Source of the DNA: Epichloe hybrida
Lineage: Eukaryota > Ascomycota > Sordariomycetes > Hypocreales > Clavicipitaceae
DNA length: 64,000 nucleotides
Assembly (NCBI GenBank): GCA_019022495.1
Contig: JAFEKR010000011.1
Location: 1,736,001 to 1,800,000 of the forward strand
Direction of reading: 5' to 3'
The position numbers and the translations under genes were made by a program. Below are positions 36,496 to 49,900 of this stretch, piece by piece (position 1 is the stretch's first letter; each line of letters begins with the position of its first letter). The notes beneath the pieces are model-generated. The model had not been told where the DNA came from. It saw only the letters and a list, made by a program, of their open reading frames with translations, and searched no databases.

Positions 36496-36747
36496 TGTTG
36501 ATTCCTTCGGATCTTCATCGGTTCAATCGTGGCCAAAGACCGGACCAATTGTGGGTCCGGCGCGATGCACGCGATATGATTGGCTGCATTAATTCGCCAC
36601 CCCCTTTTGTGCCCCACATACGGATTTCGCCCACTTTTCTAGCATCTAGACTTTCCCTCTCTTCTCCCTCTTTCCTAGCTAACTATCTATTATTGACTTT
36701 AATTATACGGGATTTATTACCTGCGCAGGACCTTGGTGAATCCAACA
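36496..36747 (+). repeat. 5' LTR of Copia-III (252 bp)
   Basis: TGTTGATTCC to AATCCAACA. It keeps more CpG and CpA than the 3' copy, from which it differs by transitions. The CTGATTAGTGGTTGAC primer-site motif follows at 36748-36763. Confidence 0.95.
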
Positions 36748-37579
36748 CTGATTAGTGGTTGACTTCACAACCATAGATGAGCTAGGTATCACAAGAAGAG
36801 ACATTTCTGCAGACGCTATTACTACTACCCCTTATTATACTATAACGGTTATTGTGGTAGAGAGGCACGACTATATAAGTGTACTAAAGGAAGAGACTAG
36901 AATCCTAGTTACGGGCTTGTTAGGCTTCTAAGGAATTAATTTATTAACCCTTAGGCTTAGGGATATAACTTTATTATATTTATCTAGGATATTATTGTTA
37001 ATTGTTAATTTTATTGTCTATCATAAGAAAAACTAACTAACTAACCAAATCTATTGCCGCAAGGCATTTATTTCGAACCTAACATTAAATAACCTTAGCT
37101 AAGCTAGCTAACATATCTATAACTTCTCTATAAATATTCCCTTTATCTAATAGACCTTTAATCTGTTTGTATAAGTATTTACGGCTTGTTTTTTGCCCCC
37201 TTTATTATTAGTGCTATTTACCCTATGCTTATTAGTAAGAGAGAGAGATTACCTTCTTCCCTCCTTTTTATAAAAAACAGGAAGTAGCAATTCCTATTAT
37301 TCCCTTATTACTTTCCCTGTTATTTTCTAGTTACTTTTAGAACTTCTATTGCTTTTTTTATCTCTAGTGATTTGTTTTTGTCGCTTTGTTCTTGTTATTG
37401 CTTTTGCTACTTCCGCTGCTTTTTCTTCTGTTTTTCCTGTTTTTGTAATCTTCTAATTTTATTAGAGTAATAACGCTCCTAAAATGCGAAAGAAGAACCT
37501 CGTAATGGTAACGGGCAAACACAGGAGCTTAATTAGTAGTAAAAATAATAAATTAGTAATATTCCTTTTATAGTTAAAA
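36748..37579 (+). other. Copia-III leader
   Basis: About 830 bp without a gene. It starts with the primer-site motif CTGATTAGTGGTTGAC. Pyrimidine-rich TTTGCTTTTT-type tracts near 37340-37440 precede the gag start. Confidence 0.6.
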
Positions 37580-40500
37580 ATGGCAAAGGAATCTAGACCT
37601 TCCACGAGAGGAAGGGCTGCTAGTAATAGCAAGGCTCTAATTATTACCCCTAAGAGACCTTAAAGGCATAAATTACCCCCACGCCTTTAATAGCTCACTT
37701 ACGAATTCTCACATAACTAGAAAGAATCTATTAAGCTAGATCCAGAGACTACTACGTAGCTTAAGCTTAATAACCAGATTACAAGATTTATTAACCTTAG
37801 TAAACATTAAGGATAGAGAGATAATAACCTATAGGAATTATTCTAAGAAGACTTTAAAGGCTAGTCTAAAGATACCTTTAAAAGGGTATCTAAGGATATC
37901 ATTAGAGAATTACATAACTCTTTACAAGATCACAGTGTCCTTATTAGGTAAGGCCTAGGATATTTAATCTTAGTATTGCTTAAGGAAGTGCTTTATTAAA
38001 CCTTAATACCCCTTTAGTTATAGGAAAGATTATAAGAACAACCATAATCTTCCGAACCCCTAGAGCCTTAATATTAATAGCCCTAACAACCTACCCTAGA
38101 AATTAACCTTCCCTAACCCTAGAGATTACTCAAACCCTTATAAGAACCCCTATAATAATCCCTATTATATTAATAGCTCCATCCGGATAATTGTTATTAA
38201 GAACGACTAGTAGACTGTTATTCATAATAAATTATGCCTTTATAGTAATTCCCCTCCGAAGATTAGATTACAAAGAAAATCTTAGAGCTTACGAAGATAT
38301 ATAAGGATAGTAACTACTATAGTAAAAAGCTATATAACTTCTTAACACTAAAGATCACGCTCTTTAAAAACAAGTGTAATAGAATTAACCTTCCTTAAAC
38401 GTATTATTAGAAGGCTTTCCCTATTGTGTTAATAGGTAATACTAAGTAATACTACCTTGATTACCTCTTTAGGAATAACTATTCCTATAAAGAGATAATT
38501 ACTCGCGTCTATTAATGCTTTAAGACAGAAAGCAACTAGTAATTCTATTACCATAAATAAAGTAGCATAACGCTGAAGAGTATAATTAAGAGAAACCCTA
38601 ACAAAAGCAAGCTTAAGTGCCTTAAGATTATGTTATTAACCCTTAAGAAGATCCACAAAGGCCTATACCCTACTAAGATAGTAGATACTAAACTCTATAA
38701 GCAGGCCTTAAACGCTATAGCTAGTGTGCCTAAATGTTAGATAGTGAAATATATATACTCCACAGGCTTTAAGAGTCTTACTAGAGACCTCTGTAAAGTA
38801 ATTACTATTACAGAATTAAATAAGAAGTCCTCCTAATACCTTTAGTACTAATAAGAAGACCCTCTAGAGGCTATATTTACTAATTATTAGTACGGATAGT
38901 AATTATCCCCCCGTGGTAAAGGAAGCTATTACAGGTAAATTAAAGCCCTAGGCTAAGCACTAAGCATTGCTTTATGTGTAGTAAGAGCGGCTGCTAGTCT
39001 TCTAATTACTTTACTAAAGAATATTAAAAGGAAAAGGACTACTAGTAGGCTAGTAAAATATATTATATACCCCCTTTAGAGAAGAGATTCTAGGCATTCC
39101 TTACCTCCTATAAAGGGCAGGATAATAACAAGCCTAATAAAGGCTTAGGTTAGAATTAGGAATTATATCTTTTAGCCTACATAAAAGCTAAAGATAATAA
39201 TAACAATATAAAGGAGCTACTATTAATAGCATACCTAAGCATTATATAATTCTTCTGCTCCGGATTACAAACTAACTACAACACTGCTAATGTTAATGTC
39301 CTTGTAACCCTAAATAATTAAGCCTTCTAACACATATTCCTTAGGCAGGAGCTTTACAAGCTATAAGAGTGCAATAAAGGCTTAATTTGCTATATCTCTA
39401 AAGAATGCTATTCTAAAGAGATCTTTAGAGGGATTATACCTAACACTAGTGCCGTAGGAAAGTTAACTACAGGAGAGGCATAAGTGAAGGCTCTATTAAG
39501 ATTAATGCCTTTATTAAAGGTAACCCCTTATAAACCCTAAATTATTATATTTAGCGCTAGATTAGCGGTTACAAGAGAAATTCTTTATGTGCCTACGGAA
39601 CTTAGAGAGCTTGAATTCTATATCCTTAATATAGCTACCCCCTTTCTCTTCTTAATCACTAATATAGATAAGATATAAGTTAAGATTAATAACCTCGCTA
39701 ACGTGCTTATCTAAGGTAACAAGACTGTACCTATTATGCGATAATAGGGATATCCTTGGTGGTTACTAGAAGCGAAGGAAATAGTTGCCTTTTACCTTTT
39801 AGAAGGAGATATTCGTTAATTACATCGTTAACTTAGTTATCCTTCCGTTTAATGACTTATAAAGATCCTTTACTAAGCTAGTTATAAAGTTAAGCGCCAG
39901 GCAATTAAGGAATTAACTAAAGTTTGCTACCATTGCTAAATATATAGAAAGGCCCCTAGTTGATTTAAGTTCATAATTAATAACCACGAATTTAACTACG
40001 AGATCATTATTGATATCGTGCAAATCGATGGCTGACTAGTGCTTTACATTGTTAATTTAGTAATATTATTCTAGGTAGCCCAATTCCTTGATCTAAAGAA
40101 GTAGAAGGCTTAAGACATCTGGGATGTAATCCGCGAATATTAGATTAATACTTATCTCGGACCTCCAGATTAGATTATCCACGATGCTAGCAATAACTTC
40201 GCTTCCGCTAAGTTTAGATATTATGCTTGATTAATGTTAATTAAAACCGGTGAGATACCGATTAAAGCCTATAATAGTATTAGAAAGGTTAAGAGATACT
40301 ACGGACTTTTACGCTAAGCCTATAGTATTATTACAGACTTGATTAGAATGGATCTTGCGCTAGAGCAATACCTCTAAATAGCTATTAAGGCTATTAATAA
40401 CTCTATAGGCTTAAATAGTATTATCCTAACCATGCTAGTCTTTAGAGGCTACCTATGGATAATAAATAAGTTACTGCTAAGTATCTCTGTTATTTAATGT

Positions 40501-42790
40501 GCTAAGGTAATTCATAAGGTAATAGACGAAGTCTAATGTCTTCTAGCTTCACGGCAGGTCCGTAATGCCCTTAGAGCCTGGAATGGCCCTAATATAGCGC
40601 CTATATATTAGCTACCCCTATAGGCTAATGTACACGTGTGGAGAGAGAAAGGTAGCTAGCATAGCCTGTATAAGCTGCTTACTACTAATAAAGAGACTTA
40701 TACTATTAATATGCCCCGTGACCTAGCAAAGTTTTGCTCTATAGTAGTGAAGCCCTATCACAAAGACTTATGTATTACGGAGGGACCGGAGTAGTAGGAG
40801 ATGAAGCCTAGTAATGTAAAGGAAGAAGCAACTACATAACTAACCACTGCTAATAAAAGAGATTCTCTAATGGAAGATAGCAAAGAGTAGTAGACACTAG
40901 CTAAGAGAAAGTAAGGGAGACTAAGAAAGGCCCTTATAGTGTAATTTATAAGTGTAGGAGAGTCTAATAAAGAGGCTTATAAAGCCTAAAAGGCCCTAAG
41001 GGGAAGCCGTTAAGTTAAAGACTTATTACTACGCCCTAAAGGAATAAAAGTAAGGAAAAGAAGACCTTATAGCCCTAAGAAGGACATTAGCCTAGTTTAG
41101 CTTTATATACTTATAAATAAAGATTAAGAGGAGGCCTTTATTTAAGAGATTATAACTAGAGGGATACTAAGCATAGTATTCCTTATAGTAAAGGAAGAGG
41201 CTAATTAAAACCTTGCCCTTTAGCTTTACTAAGAAGGAAGGATTACAACCCTAGGAAAACCCTTCAAGCAGTCTAATTAAGCTAAGATTAACGCTTTGCA
41301 AGCTTGTGATATGTTTAAATTCGTTAAGTTTAACCTAGCGAAGCACGGAGGTTATAGAATCTTCGATTCTTGTATGGTTAAAGAGATTAAAGGCAAAGGA
41401 ACGGATTCGCCGTATAAGAAATCTCGTCTTGTTGTACAAGGCTATAATAACAAAGGAAAGGAATTTATCCTGACATAATCGCCGACGATACAACAAGCAA
41501 GCCAACAACTTATCATAGCTATTGCTTCATTATTAAGAAAAAGAGGCATTTACCTTTGGATTTATGATATTACGCAAGCCTACACTTAATTACACATAAT
41601 GCTAACGAGGCTAATTATTATAAGACTGCCGAAGCAAATTACATATCTCTTTCTAGAAGGGACTGTAATTAAATTAATTAGACCTCTTTATAGGATTGTA
41701 GAGGCTAGAACCTACTAGTAGGTAATGTACTTCCGTTACCATAGGGATAACCTTGATATGACGACCTTAACCTACAATCCTTGCTTATTAATTACAGCCC
41801 TAAATAATAAGAATCTCTTTGGCATTATTGGAATGCAAACTAACAATATATTGGGCCTAAGCGACGATAACTTCTTCTAAAAAGAAGAGAAAGAGCTCTA
41901 GAAGGCTAATTTCATAGCTAAAGAAAAGCAATAATTAACCGCTAAGAACCCCCTTATCTTTAATAGCTATATCTTAACCTAGAATACTAATAATTTACTA
42001 ATCTTAACCCAGAAAGGTTAGAGTTAGAAGATTAAGGAAGTTAATCCTTAATCCTTAATAGTAAAGTAAGATTACATAGAGTAATAAGCGTAAGGAAGCT
42101 ATATCGTAACTGTGTGTTAACTAGAGGCTTTATATAACCTTTTAATTATAGCTTAACACTAAGAACCCTCTAGGGAAGATATTACATACCTTAATAAACG
42201 CCTTAAATAGCAGATTAAGAATTAATAATACGGACTGTGATATATTCCTTTAGTTCTTGAAGAGGCAAAGCTCTTTGTGTTCGTAGATAGATCGCTTGCT
42301 AATAACAAGGATTTAAGCTTATAGATTGGATACGTGATTGTGATTAGCAACGAGATAATGCAAGACGATAATACCTTCATTATAAAAGGTAATATTATTA
42401 CATATAGCTTAATAAAGAGTAAGAGAGTTACTTGTAGCACGCTTATCTCTGAGTTATATAGCATGGTTTAAGGCGTAGATATCGCCTACGTGATTTCTAT
42501 AACTCTACATTAGATTATAGATTGATTAAAGATACCTTGAATTCCTATGATTCTCTGTACCGATTTTTTTTTATTATATAAATATCTTATAAAGCTAGGA
42601 ACCACAAAGGAGAAGAGACTAATAATTAATATTATAGCTCTTCGTTAATTATACAAAAGGCATGAGATCTACGAAGTTAGGTGAATTAACGGCAATGACA
42701 ATCTAGTAGATGTGATAACAAAAGCATTGCTGAATTTATTACTTTTCTCTTTAATTAATTCGAATGAATTAACGATTTATATTAAAGGAT
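37580..42790 (+). pseudogene. Copia-III gag-pol polyprotein
   Basis: The start M-A-K-E-S-R-P-S-T-R-G-R (ATG at 37580) is chosen because the frame runs on with only TAG/TAA-type breaks. Gag (about 37580-38940) is followed by a zinc knuckle, H-C-F-M-C-S-K-S-G-C near 38969-39000, with its cysteines intact. A protease-like P-N-T-S-A-V-G-K lies near 39439 (Asp to Asn). Integrase follows: C-Y-H-C zinc ligands near 39930, D-I-V-Q-I-D near 40010, I-I-H-D-A-S-N-N near 40175, and K-V-K-R-Y-Y near 40287 where Glu is now Lys. RT runs about 41220-41990, with the metal-binding pair as T-N-N-I-L at 41839. RNase H runs about 42260-42760 and ends V-D-V-I-T-K-A-L. Stops are mostly at Gln and Trp codons. Confidence 0.88.
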
Positions 42791-42965
42791 AGGTAAAGAG
42801 ACCTGTGATATTAGGAAACAGGAGCTTAGGCAAGGAATGATAAATTAATTTAATTAACCAATGCCGCGACGGCTAATTAGAGTAGCGGATTCCTATTAAG
42901 GGATTTACTTATGTACACTTTTCTTTAATCTGATTTTTATTGCGTTTTTAAGCTCTTTGGCCACG

Positions 42966-42987
42966 AAGGAAAAAGAGAGATTACTAG
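42966..42987 (+). other. Polypurine tract of Copia-III
   Basis: GAAGGAAAAAGAGAGATTACTAG, a purine-rich run directly before the 3' LTR at 42988, equivalent to the tracts in Copia-I and II. Confidence 0.7.
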
Positions 42988-43239
42988 TGTTAATTCCTTC
43001 GGATCTTCATTGGTTTAATCATGGCTAAAGACCAGACTAATTATGGGTCTGGCGCGATACACGCGATATGATTGGCTGCATCAATTCGCCACCCCCTTTT
43101 GTGCCCCACATACGGATTTCGCCCACTTTTCTAGCATCTAGACTTTCCCTCTTTTCTCCCTCTTTCCTAGCTAACTATCTATCATCGACTTCAATCATAC
43201 GGGATTTATTACCTGCGCAGGACCTTGGTGAATCCAACA
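42988..43239 (+). repeat. 3' LTR of Copia-III (252 bp)
   Basis: TGTTAATTCC to AATCCAACA. Compared with the 5' LTR the changes run both ways but are nearly all C/T or G/A, and more of them are RIP-type in this copy. Confidence 0.95.
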
Positions 43240-43337
43240 TATATACTTTTCTAATTATTTAAGTTATTTCTTACTATTAATTTCTAATTACTTTACCTAA
43301 ATATTAAAAAATAAAAAATAATTACATTTAATTACAA

Positions 43338-43461
43338 ATAATTACATGTAATGTAATGTAATGTGTGAAAGGGGGGTGTAATGTAATGTGTAATGTAATG
43401 TAATGTGTAATAATTACATTACATTACAAACATTACACAATGTAATGTAATGTAATGTGAT
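43338..43461. repeat. TGTAATG subterminal array, hAT-N1 right end
   Basis: TGTAATG runs in both orientations, interrupted by a GAAAGGGGGG tract near 43369-43375, mirror the left-end array and lead into the CTCTG terminus. Confidence 0.9.
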
Positions 43462-43475
43462 GCTCTGAAGGTAGT

Positions 43476-46364
43476 TACTATCTAGGTAAAAGACATTTAC
43501 TATTACTTTATAATTAAAGCTATACTTATCCTTAAGGGTAAATTTAAAGTAATTAGGACTATCTGCGTGTATTTAGCATTAGTAGCAGATTCTTATTAGC
43601 TCCCTAATAGCTTTAATATTAATATTATGCCCTAATTTACAAAGAACTTTATGTAAATGTTAGATTAATAGATGCCTAAAGCAGCGGTGTAGTTACTATA
43701 GCTTGCTTTCTATAAGGTAGCTCTAAGCAACTACTTCTTCTTTCTGTGTAAGAAGCATCTAGGCGTGCCCCTATTTACGTATAATAAGTACTTTAATGTT
43801 TCCTTATTATAGTGTGTTCTTAGAGATATTAAAGTTAATCTTTAGATAGTCTATATTATTAAGGGATAAGAGGAATAAAGTGTTTATAAGGATAACCTAA
43901 AAGAGGATATTTCTAAAGGGAGTAGGCACTATAGCCGCTCTAAGCGTAATAATTAGGTCTCCTGCGCTAAACCTAACTAATGCCTTTTTCTCTATTAATT
44001 TATTAAGCTATAATATAGGCATCTAATATTATAAAGTAAGGAATTAAGGGTGCCTTGCTATAGAGAACTTTGCGGCTCCTATATCAGGCATAATCCCTTA
44101 GAATGTTACATAGGAATAGTAATCTTCTAATATAAACGTTACTAGGGCTTTGTTTATGAGTTCTTTCTAAAAGGGGTTTTCTTTACTTAGACTATAATAA
44201 GCTACTTACCTTATTAGGAATTAAACCGTTCTTTCGCTATTAATCTAGGTTCTATAAGTAAAGAAGCTTATAGGTACTAGCCTATCTGTATTATTAGGGC
44301 TATTATTAAATCTGATGCTCTTTATGTACTAAGCGATTTTGTTATTAATAGGGGGTTAAGGCTTGTGTTCTCCCTTATACTAAGTAAGGAATAAATAATA
44401 TAAGTTATTAGTTAGATCTGTAAGGTAGTGGTTCTTAAGGTATTAAAATGCCTTCTTATAGTCCTCTTTAGGGTGCTTAGATAACTAGCATCCTTCCTTG
44501 CTATATATATAGTACTTCTTTATGCGAGGAGTACCTTCTCTTCCTTATGGTTTTAAGGGGTATTAGGTCTCTTTTCTATTCCTATTATATCTTTAGTTAG
44601 TCTAGAATTACTCTAGGGTTATAACTTTAGTTAGGAACTATTAATGGTTTTTCTTCTCTTCCTTAATAAGATAAAGGGTTATTCTAATCTATTTATAAAA
44701 CTCTTATAGTCCGTCTAGCAGATCTATAATCACTTCTCTACACTCTAGAATACTATAATAGGCTCTAATAAGTTAATTCTAGAGTGCCCTTTTAGTTTAG
44801 CTTACTTTAGGTATTACTTATTATAAGATAGCTAGTCTTTCTATAAGTTTATTAAAGCATTTAATTATTAACTTACTTAGGTTATTATTTATTATCCCTC
44901 GCAGGGAAGTGTTATTTCACTCTAGTAGATATCTTTACTATATATCCTTAGTTTTAAATTATTCTCTTATATAGCTAATAAGTATAGGGAGATCTTATAG
45001 TTATCTAGGTTTAGAGAGGTAGTCTATATAGTATTATAGTACTTTGCCTTTAAGTATAACCTTAAAAGTATAACTAGCTTATTTAGGCTAGATATTAAGT
45101 AACTTATATTTTCTATAAAATATTTAAAGCTTTAATTTAAGGATATTATAGTTATTAGCGCTGTAGAGTTATTCTTTAGGGTATACCTTAGATAGGTTAA
45201 TAATCTGCTTTAGTGAAGGTCTCTAGGTCTATAGGGGTCCTGTAGGTGTCTCCCTTTGTATTTATAGAAGGGGTAGTAAGGTCTTTAGGAAGTAAGAGGG
45301 TGGCTTTATAGATAGCACCCTTAGGGCTTATTATTCCCTCTAATCCTTCTCTTCCTTATATTAGGAAAAAGGAATTATAGCTCTTTAAGCTATGCTAATA
45401 AGGGCACTACTAGCCCTAGATAGCATAGGATACCTCTATTAGTAACTCTCCTGCTTAGGGGCATTATTATTAGTATTACTAGGGTAATACTACTGACTTA
45501 CCTCTAGTAAAGGTATAAGCAGGGGAGTTACCCGCGGATGCTTATAAATAGTATCCTTAGGCGGTCTTAACTCTAGGTTAATTAACCTTCCTAGGGGAGA
45601 TTAACTAGGCCTTCCTAGAGGAGTCTAGCTTGTTAATCCTTTTAATAGTAATTGTACTAACAAACGGGGTGACGGGGTAGGTTACCTAGTTCTAATATTA
45701 CTGTTGTCTAGTAGATCATAGAAGAACTCTTTATTCTATAGGTTCTTTTGGAAGCCTATATACTTCTTCTTAGCCTCTTTAATTTCTTTAAGAGTCTAAA
45801 ATCTAAATTCTTCTTAGTTTACTACTTCTTTAAGGTTATTTACTATCTTAGTGCCTTTTCTAATAGTTATGTATACTTTATTGTAAAGAAAATAGTCTTA
45901 AAGTCCATTCTATGAAAGGTCTCTCCCTTTTGTAAACTTATCCCTTAACTATTTATAAAAGTTATTACTAAATTCGGAGAATAGTATTCTTCTAAATAAC
46001 CCTTGCTCCTTATATTATTTAGTCTTTATAAGGATATAAAGACTAATTTCCTTAGGTGTTATTATCTCTTTATATTTAAAACTTCCTATTTATTAGAGTA
46101 GTTCTTTTATAATATGTTATTAAAGCCTTGCAGAGATATAGGGGTATAGGTTAGTATAAGCAGGGGTTTTTCCTTTATTAAGGTATTTATTACTATCTCC
46201 TATTTTAATACCTTCTATAGCATTATTATAGCTATTAGTCTCGCTAGGAACTCTAAATTAACTAGAGGTCCTAGATAGTCTAGCTATATCTAACATTCTA
46301 ATTAATTAAGGGAGGTAAATCTTGTGATATAAGGAGAAAAGGGGTATAACTATAATTATGTAAT
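43476..46364 (-). pseudogene. Copia-IIc integrase N-terminal half, protease and gag
   Basis: Right to left it parallels the Copia-IIb segment from about 23460 to 26370: gag (about 46250-44540), zinc-knuckle remnant (around 44500-44530), protease (about 44150-44050) and pre-integrase plus integrase start (about 43750-43480). It ends at GTAAT (46360-46364), where Copia-Ib inserted; only the leader lies beyond, at 52744. Confidence 0.82.
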
Positions 46365-46660
46365 TGTTAGTATCTACAGGATACCATTGACCTACGCGTA
46401 GGGTTTTCGGGGTGGACTAAAGTGCACGTAATTATTATATATTCTAGTCTATTAAAGCAAGTAAAAGAGGGATTAAATAGAAGCAAAGAGGGTGCGTTAT
46501 TTATCATAGGAAAAGGGGCCTTAATTAGGGTTATTAGCGAAGAGGCTATATATACTAACCCTAATCGCGGCGCGGTTAGGCTAGATATGTGGGTTTGCGA
46601 TGTAACGCGCTTACCTAATTAGAGGCGCGTACCCTTATTAATATTATACTTATTCTAACA
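46365..46660 (-). repeat. 3' LTR of Copia-Ib (296 bp)
   Basis: TGTTAGTATC to TTCTAACA on the plus strand. An inverted polypurine tract, CTAGAAACTCTCTCTTTTT, follows at 46661-46679. Confidence 0.95.
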
Positions 46661-46919
46661 CTAGAAACTCTCTCTTTTTAACATAATTATTAACGCATAA
46701 TATTAATAAGAGAAGTAAATAGGAATTAAGGAACAAATAAGATTAAATAATTACGAATAATATTATAAGAAAAGGGCAAGGGGAAGGGGTATAATAAATA
46801 ATAAAATCTAATCTATAAGCCTATATAAGGATAAGTAAGCCTAATTCTTAACACCTTTAATCTTATTAGATTAACACAAACGTTACAATCACGTAACCCA
46901 CCCTTCTATCCTAATAGTT

Positions 46920-49900
46920 GCCTTATTACTCATAATAAACCTCTTAAATACCTTATTTAGTAATGCCTTTATAAATGTATTAGCAAGGTTATCATTCCCA
47001 TTAATCCATCTAATCTCGCAGATCTCTTATCGCTTATACAATTAATGAAGGGCCATAATATTAATCATAAGACGCTTTTCCTTTATAGTACTAAGCTTAA
47101 TAAGGTATTTATATAAAGAGTATAAATTAGTATAGATAATAATAGGAATCACAGGGAGGTTTAATTAATAGGTAATTAACCTAAGCGTTATTAAGACCAC
47201 GTGAGCTATATTAGCACTAGCAACTATACCATAGATCTTAGAGGCAAGAATACTTCTTATGACTCTCTTACTCTTAGTAAAGCTATAGTGTATAATATTA
47301 CCTTAGATTATAAAGGTGCTTTTCTCTTAGACTTTACTAGCTAGGATAAGCATATAGCCTAGCTAGGAAGTAAGGTCCTAGTTATTAGTAAATAATCTAT
47401 TTATAAATATAAAAAGCTTTGCCTTCTTAAGATTAAATAGTATAAACCTTAATTCTTAGCTTAGATTATTAATTTACTATTAAATTCGTTAGTTTAGGCT
47501 CTTTATATCTTAAGGTAATAGCTCTTAGTGTTATATAATAATAGAGAGGTTAAAGTAAGCTTTAGGTTAGTAAATTAAGGTAATATATATGCCTTAAGCT
47601 TATTATTTTATGTATGCTTGTTTTGAATTAGTTAGCGGGATTAACTAAAGCTTTTTACTCTAGCCCTTCTGCCTTAGTGTAATTATATTATTTTTAAGAG
47701 TAATAATACTACTATTAAAGGTTAGTAGGTTCCTTATAGAAAGGATTTACTTTAGTTTAGTAGTAAAAGAAGTAGCTTTTAATTAATCTTTCTCTTATTA
47801 AGAGAACTTACGGTTAGATAGTCTAATTATATTATTAGTTTATATCCTTATACACGCGAAGGTTAGGTTCTCCTTTGTTATTACAAGCAGGCATAGGTTA
47901 AATGTAGAGGTTATTATCTAAAGCATTTCTCTATAGTAATAATAATATATTACTTACTAGTAGGTGCTAGCTTCTATAATACTATATAGAGGCTTGATTA
48001 CTCGCATTATTATACCTATAGGGTATAGGTGATGGATTTAGATAGGGATTTAGGCTAGGATTATATAACTAAGAAGCGTTCGTGCTTGTATATAGGCCTG
48101 TGTAATGTTGCGAAGCTAGAGGATGAGGCCTAGTAATAGTAACGTAGGTGCTATCACGAGGATTAATCGCTAGCTAGCTTGCTAGATTATCGGGGCCTGT
48201 GTGAGGATCGCTAGCTTCTCCTTATTGCTGTAACCTTAGATTATAAGCCTTAACTTCTTATACGAATCCGTTGTCTTGCCCTTTACCTTATTAATAATAT
48301 AGGAATTAAAAATTTAAACTCTACTATGCTCTCTTTTATTATACTTAATAAATTTAAACATGCCTTGTTTAATTAGAGAATTAATCTTAGCTTTAGTGAA
48401 TAGCTTAAAGGGTTTGCTAGGGGTCTTAATAACTCCTTTCTTATATAATTAGATTATAAGCTTAAGGTTAGAGCTTTCCTTAGCTAATAGAAAGACATTG
48501 GTTTTGTCTTTTATTTAATCTATGTAATTAATATTAGATATAATAACAGGGGGGTTTTCTAAGGTTTTCTAGGTCCTTGCCTTAGGGGATTTATAGGAGG
48601 GGTGGCTATAGGCTATAGGGAGGTATCTTAGTTATCTGCGCTCTTAGGAGGTCTCTCTTTATTAGGATCTTTATAAAAAGGCCTAATGGATATTAACCTA
48701 AAGGCCTTAGGGCCTTAAGGGAGCTTAAGAGTGTAGGTCTTGCTCTCTATAGCTAATAGCTTATAGGGGCTTACCTATCCTTTACCTTTATGCCACATGC
48801 GTATAAGTAATCCTAGTGGGAGGTTAATGGTTGCAGAGGTATTAGGACTATTCCTTATAGTGAGGGCATTACTAACTTTCCGCTAGGCATAAATGCGCTT
48901 AACTTCCTTTATTACTAGTTAGATTATAAGGGCTTGCTATGTAATATCTAGTAATAGAGGCAATTCTTTAACTATATAAGGATACGCGCTAAAAATAAGG
49001 ACTATTAGCATAAGACTATTTAATCCTACGGTGTTATTCATAGCTTTAACTACTATTTATAATACCACGGGCTCTAGTGTTATCATGTATTCCCATCAGA
49101 TAATATTATAGGCTCTTTAGAGTAGCCTATAATATTACTTAACCTTACTAATACTATAGTAAGCCTTAATAGGGATATCTTTAATCTTAATCACTATTAA
49201 TAACGTAAGCTGCTTAAATTCCTTGCCTCTAAAGGTTATTCTAGTATCTATAATAATTAAATCCAGGGGGCCTAGATAGATATTAATCTAGTAAAGATAG
49301 AGTGCTTCCCACGTAGTCTTTACAGAGATATCTTTAATAAATCTAGCTACATTAAAGGATGTAGCTGTATTAATAACTTATAGAATAGGGCAGTTACTAT
49401 TAAGATATATAATGTCCACAATAATTTCGTAATTATAGGCATATTTATCCCGAAGAGTGAATTTAAACTAATATAGGCTATCCGCGTATAATTAGCACTG
49501 CTAGCAAACCTTAGTTAGTTTCTTAATAGCTTTAAACTTAACCTTATGCCCTAATTTACATAGCAAATCATAAAGATATTAAACTAAAGGGTGTCTAAAG
49601 CGTTAATATAATTAGCGGAGCTTAATCTCTATGAGATAACTCTAAGTAACACTTTCTTCTTTATTAAGAAGCATCTATACGTGCCCCTATTTATATATAA
49701 TAGGAACCTTAATATTCCCTTGCTATAGAACGTTCTCTAATGTGTAAAAATCAATCTTTAGTTAGGTTATATTATTAAGGTATAAGAGAAAGGGAGTGTT
49801 TATAGGGATTACCTAAAAGAGAATAATTCCGAACGGAGTTAGCACTTTAATTAATCTAAGTGCCTTAATTAGCTCTCTAGGGCTGAATTTAATCTTTACC

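Larger units (their letters stand above)
36496..43239 (+). mobile_element. Copia-III, full-length Ty1/copia element (6744 bp)
   Basis: Both LTRs are 252 bp (36496-36747, 42988-43239), with TSD TATAT at 36491-36495 and 43240-43244. It is inserted in hAT-N1, so it is the innermost and youngest of the deepest chain. A single gag-pol frame runs 37580 to about 42790. RIP is lighter than in Copia-I and II: a 60-residue uninterrupted RT stretch survives near 41300-41478. Confidence 0.95.
34520..43467. mobile_element. hAT-N1, non-autonomous hAT-like element carrying Copia-III
   Basis: The ends are CAGAGCATGTAATG and its inverted counterpart ...GTGATGCTCTG (8-bp perfect TIR, CAGAGCAT). An 8-bp TSD, AAGGTAGT, lies at 34512-34519 and 43468-43475; Copia-IIb has the site once (inverted) near 26360. 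An 8-bp duplication with CAGNG ends is characteristic of hAT transposons. Without Copia-III it is about 2.2 kb and has no transposase frame. Both ends are packed with TGTAATG repeats on both strands, likely transposase-binding sites; this last point is inference. Confidence 0.87.

Noticed and set aside
36495..36755. 86-codon open frame, repeated partly at 43068-43262
   Set aside because: It coincides with the Copia-III LTRs and runs over their boundary. Non-coding regulatory sequence with few stops because it is less RIP-altered.
42222..42464. 80-codon minus-strand open frame
   Set aside because: Antisense to the Copia-III RNase H, which is clearly the real (decayed) coding sequence.
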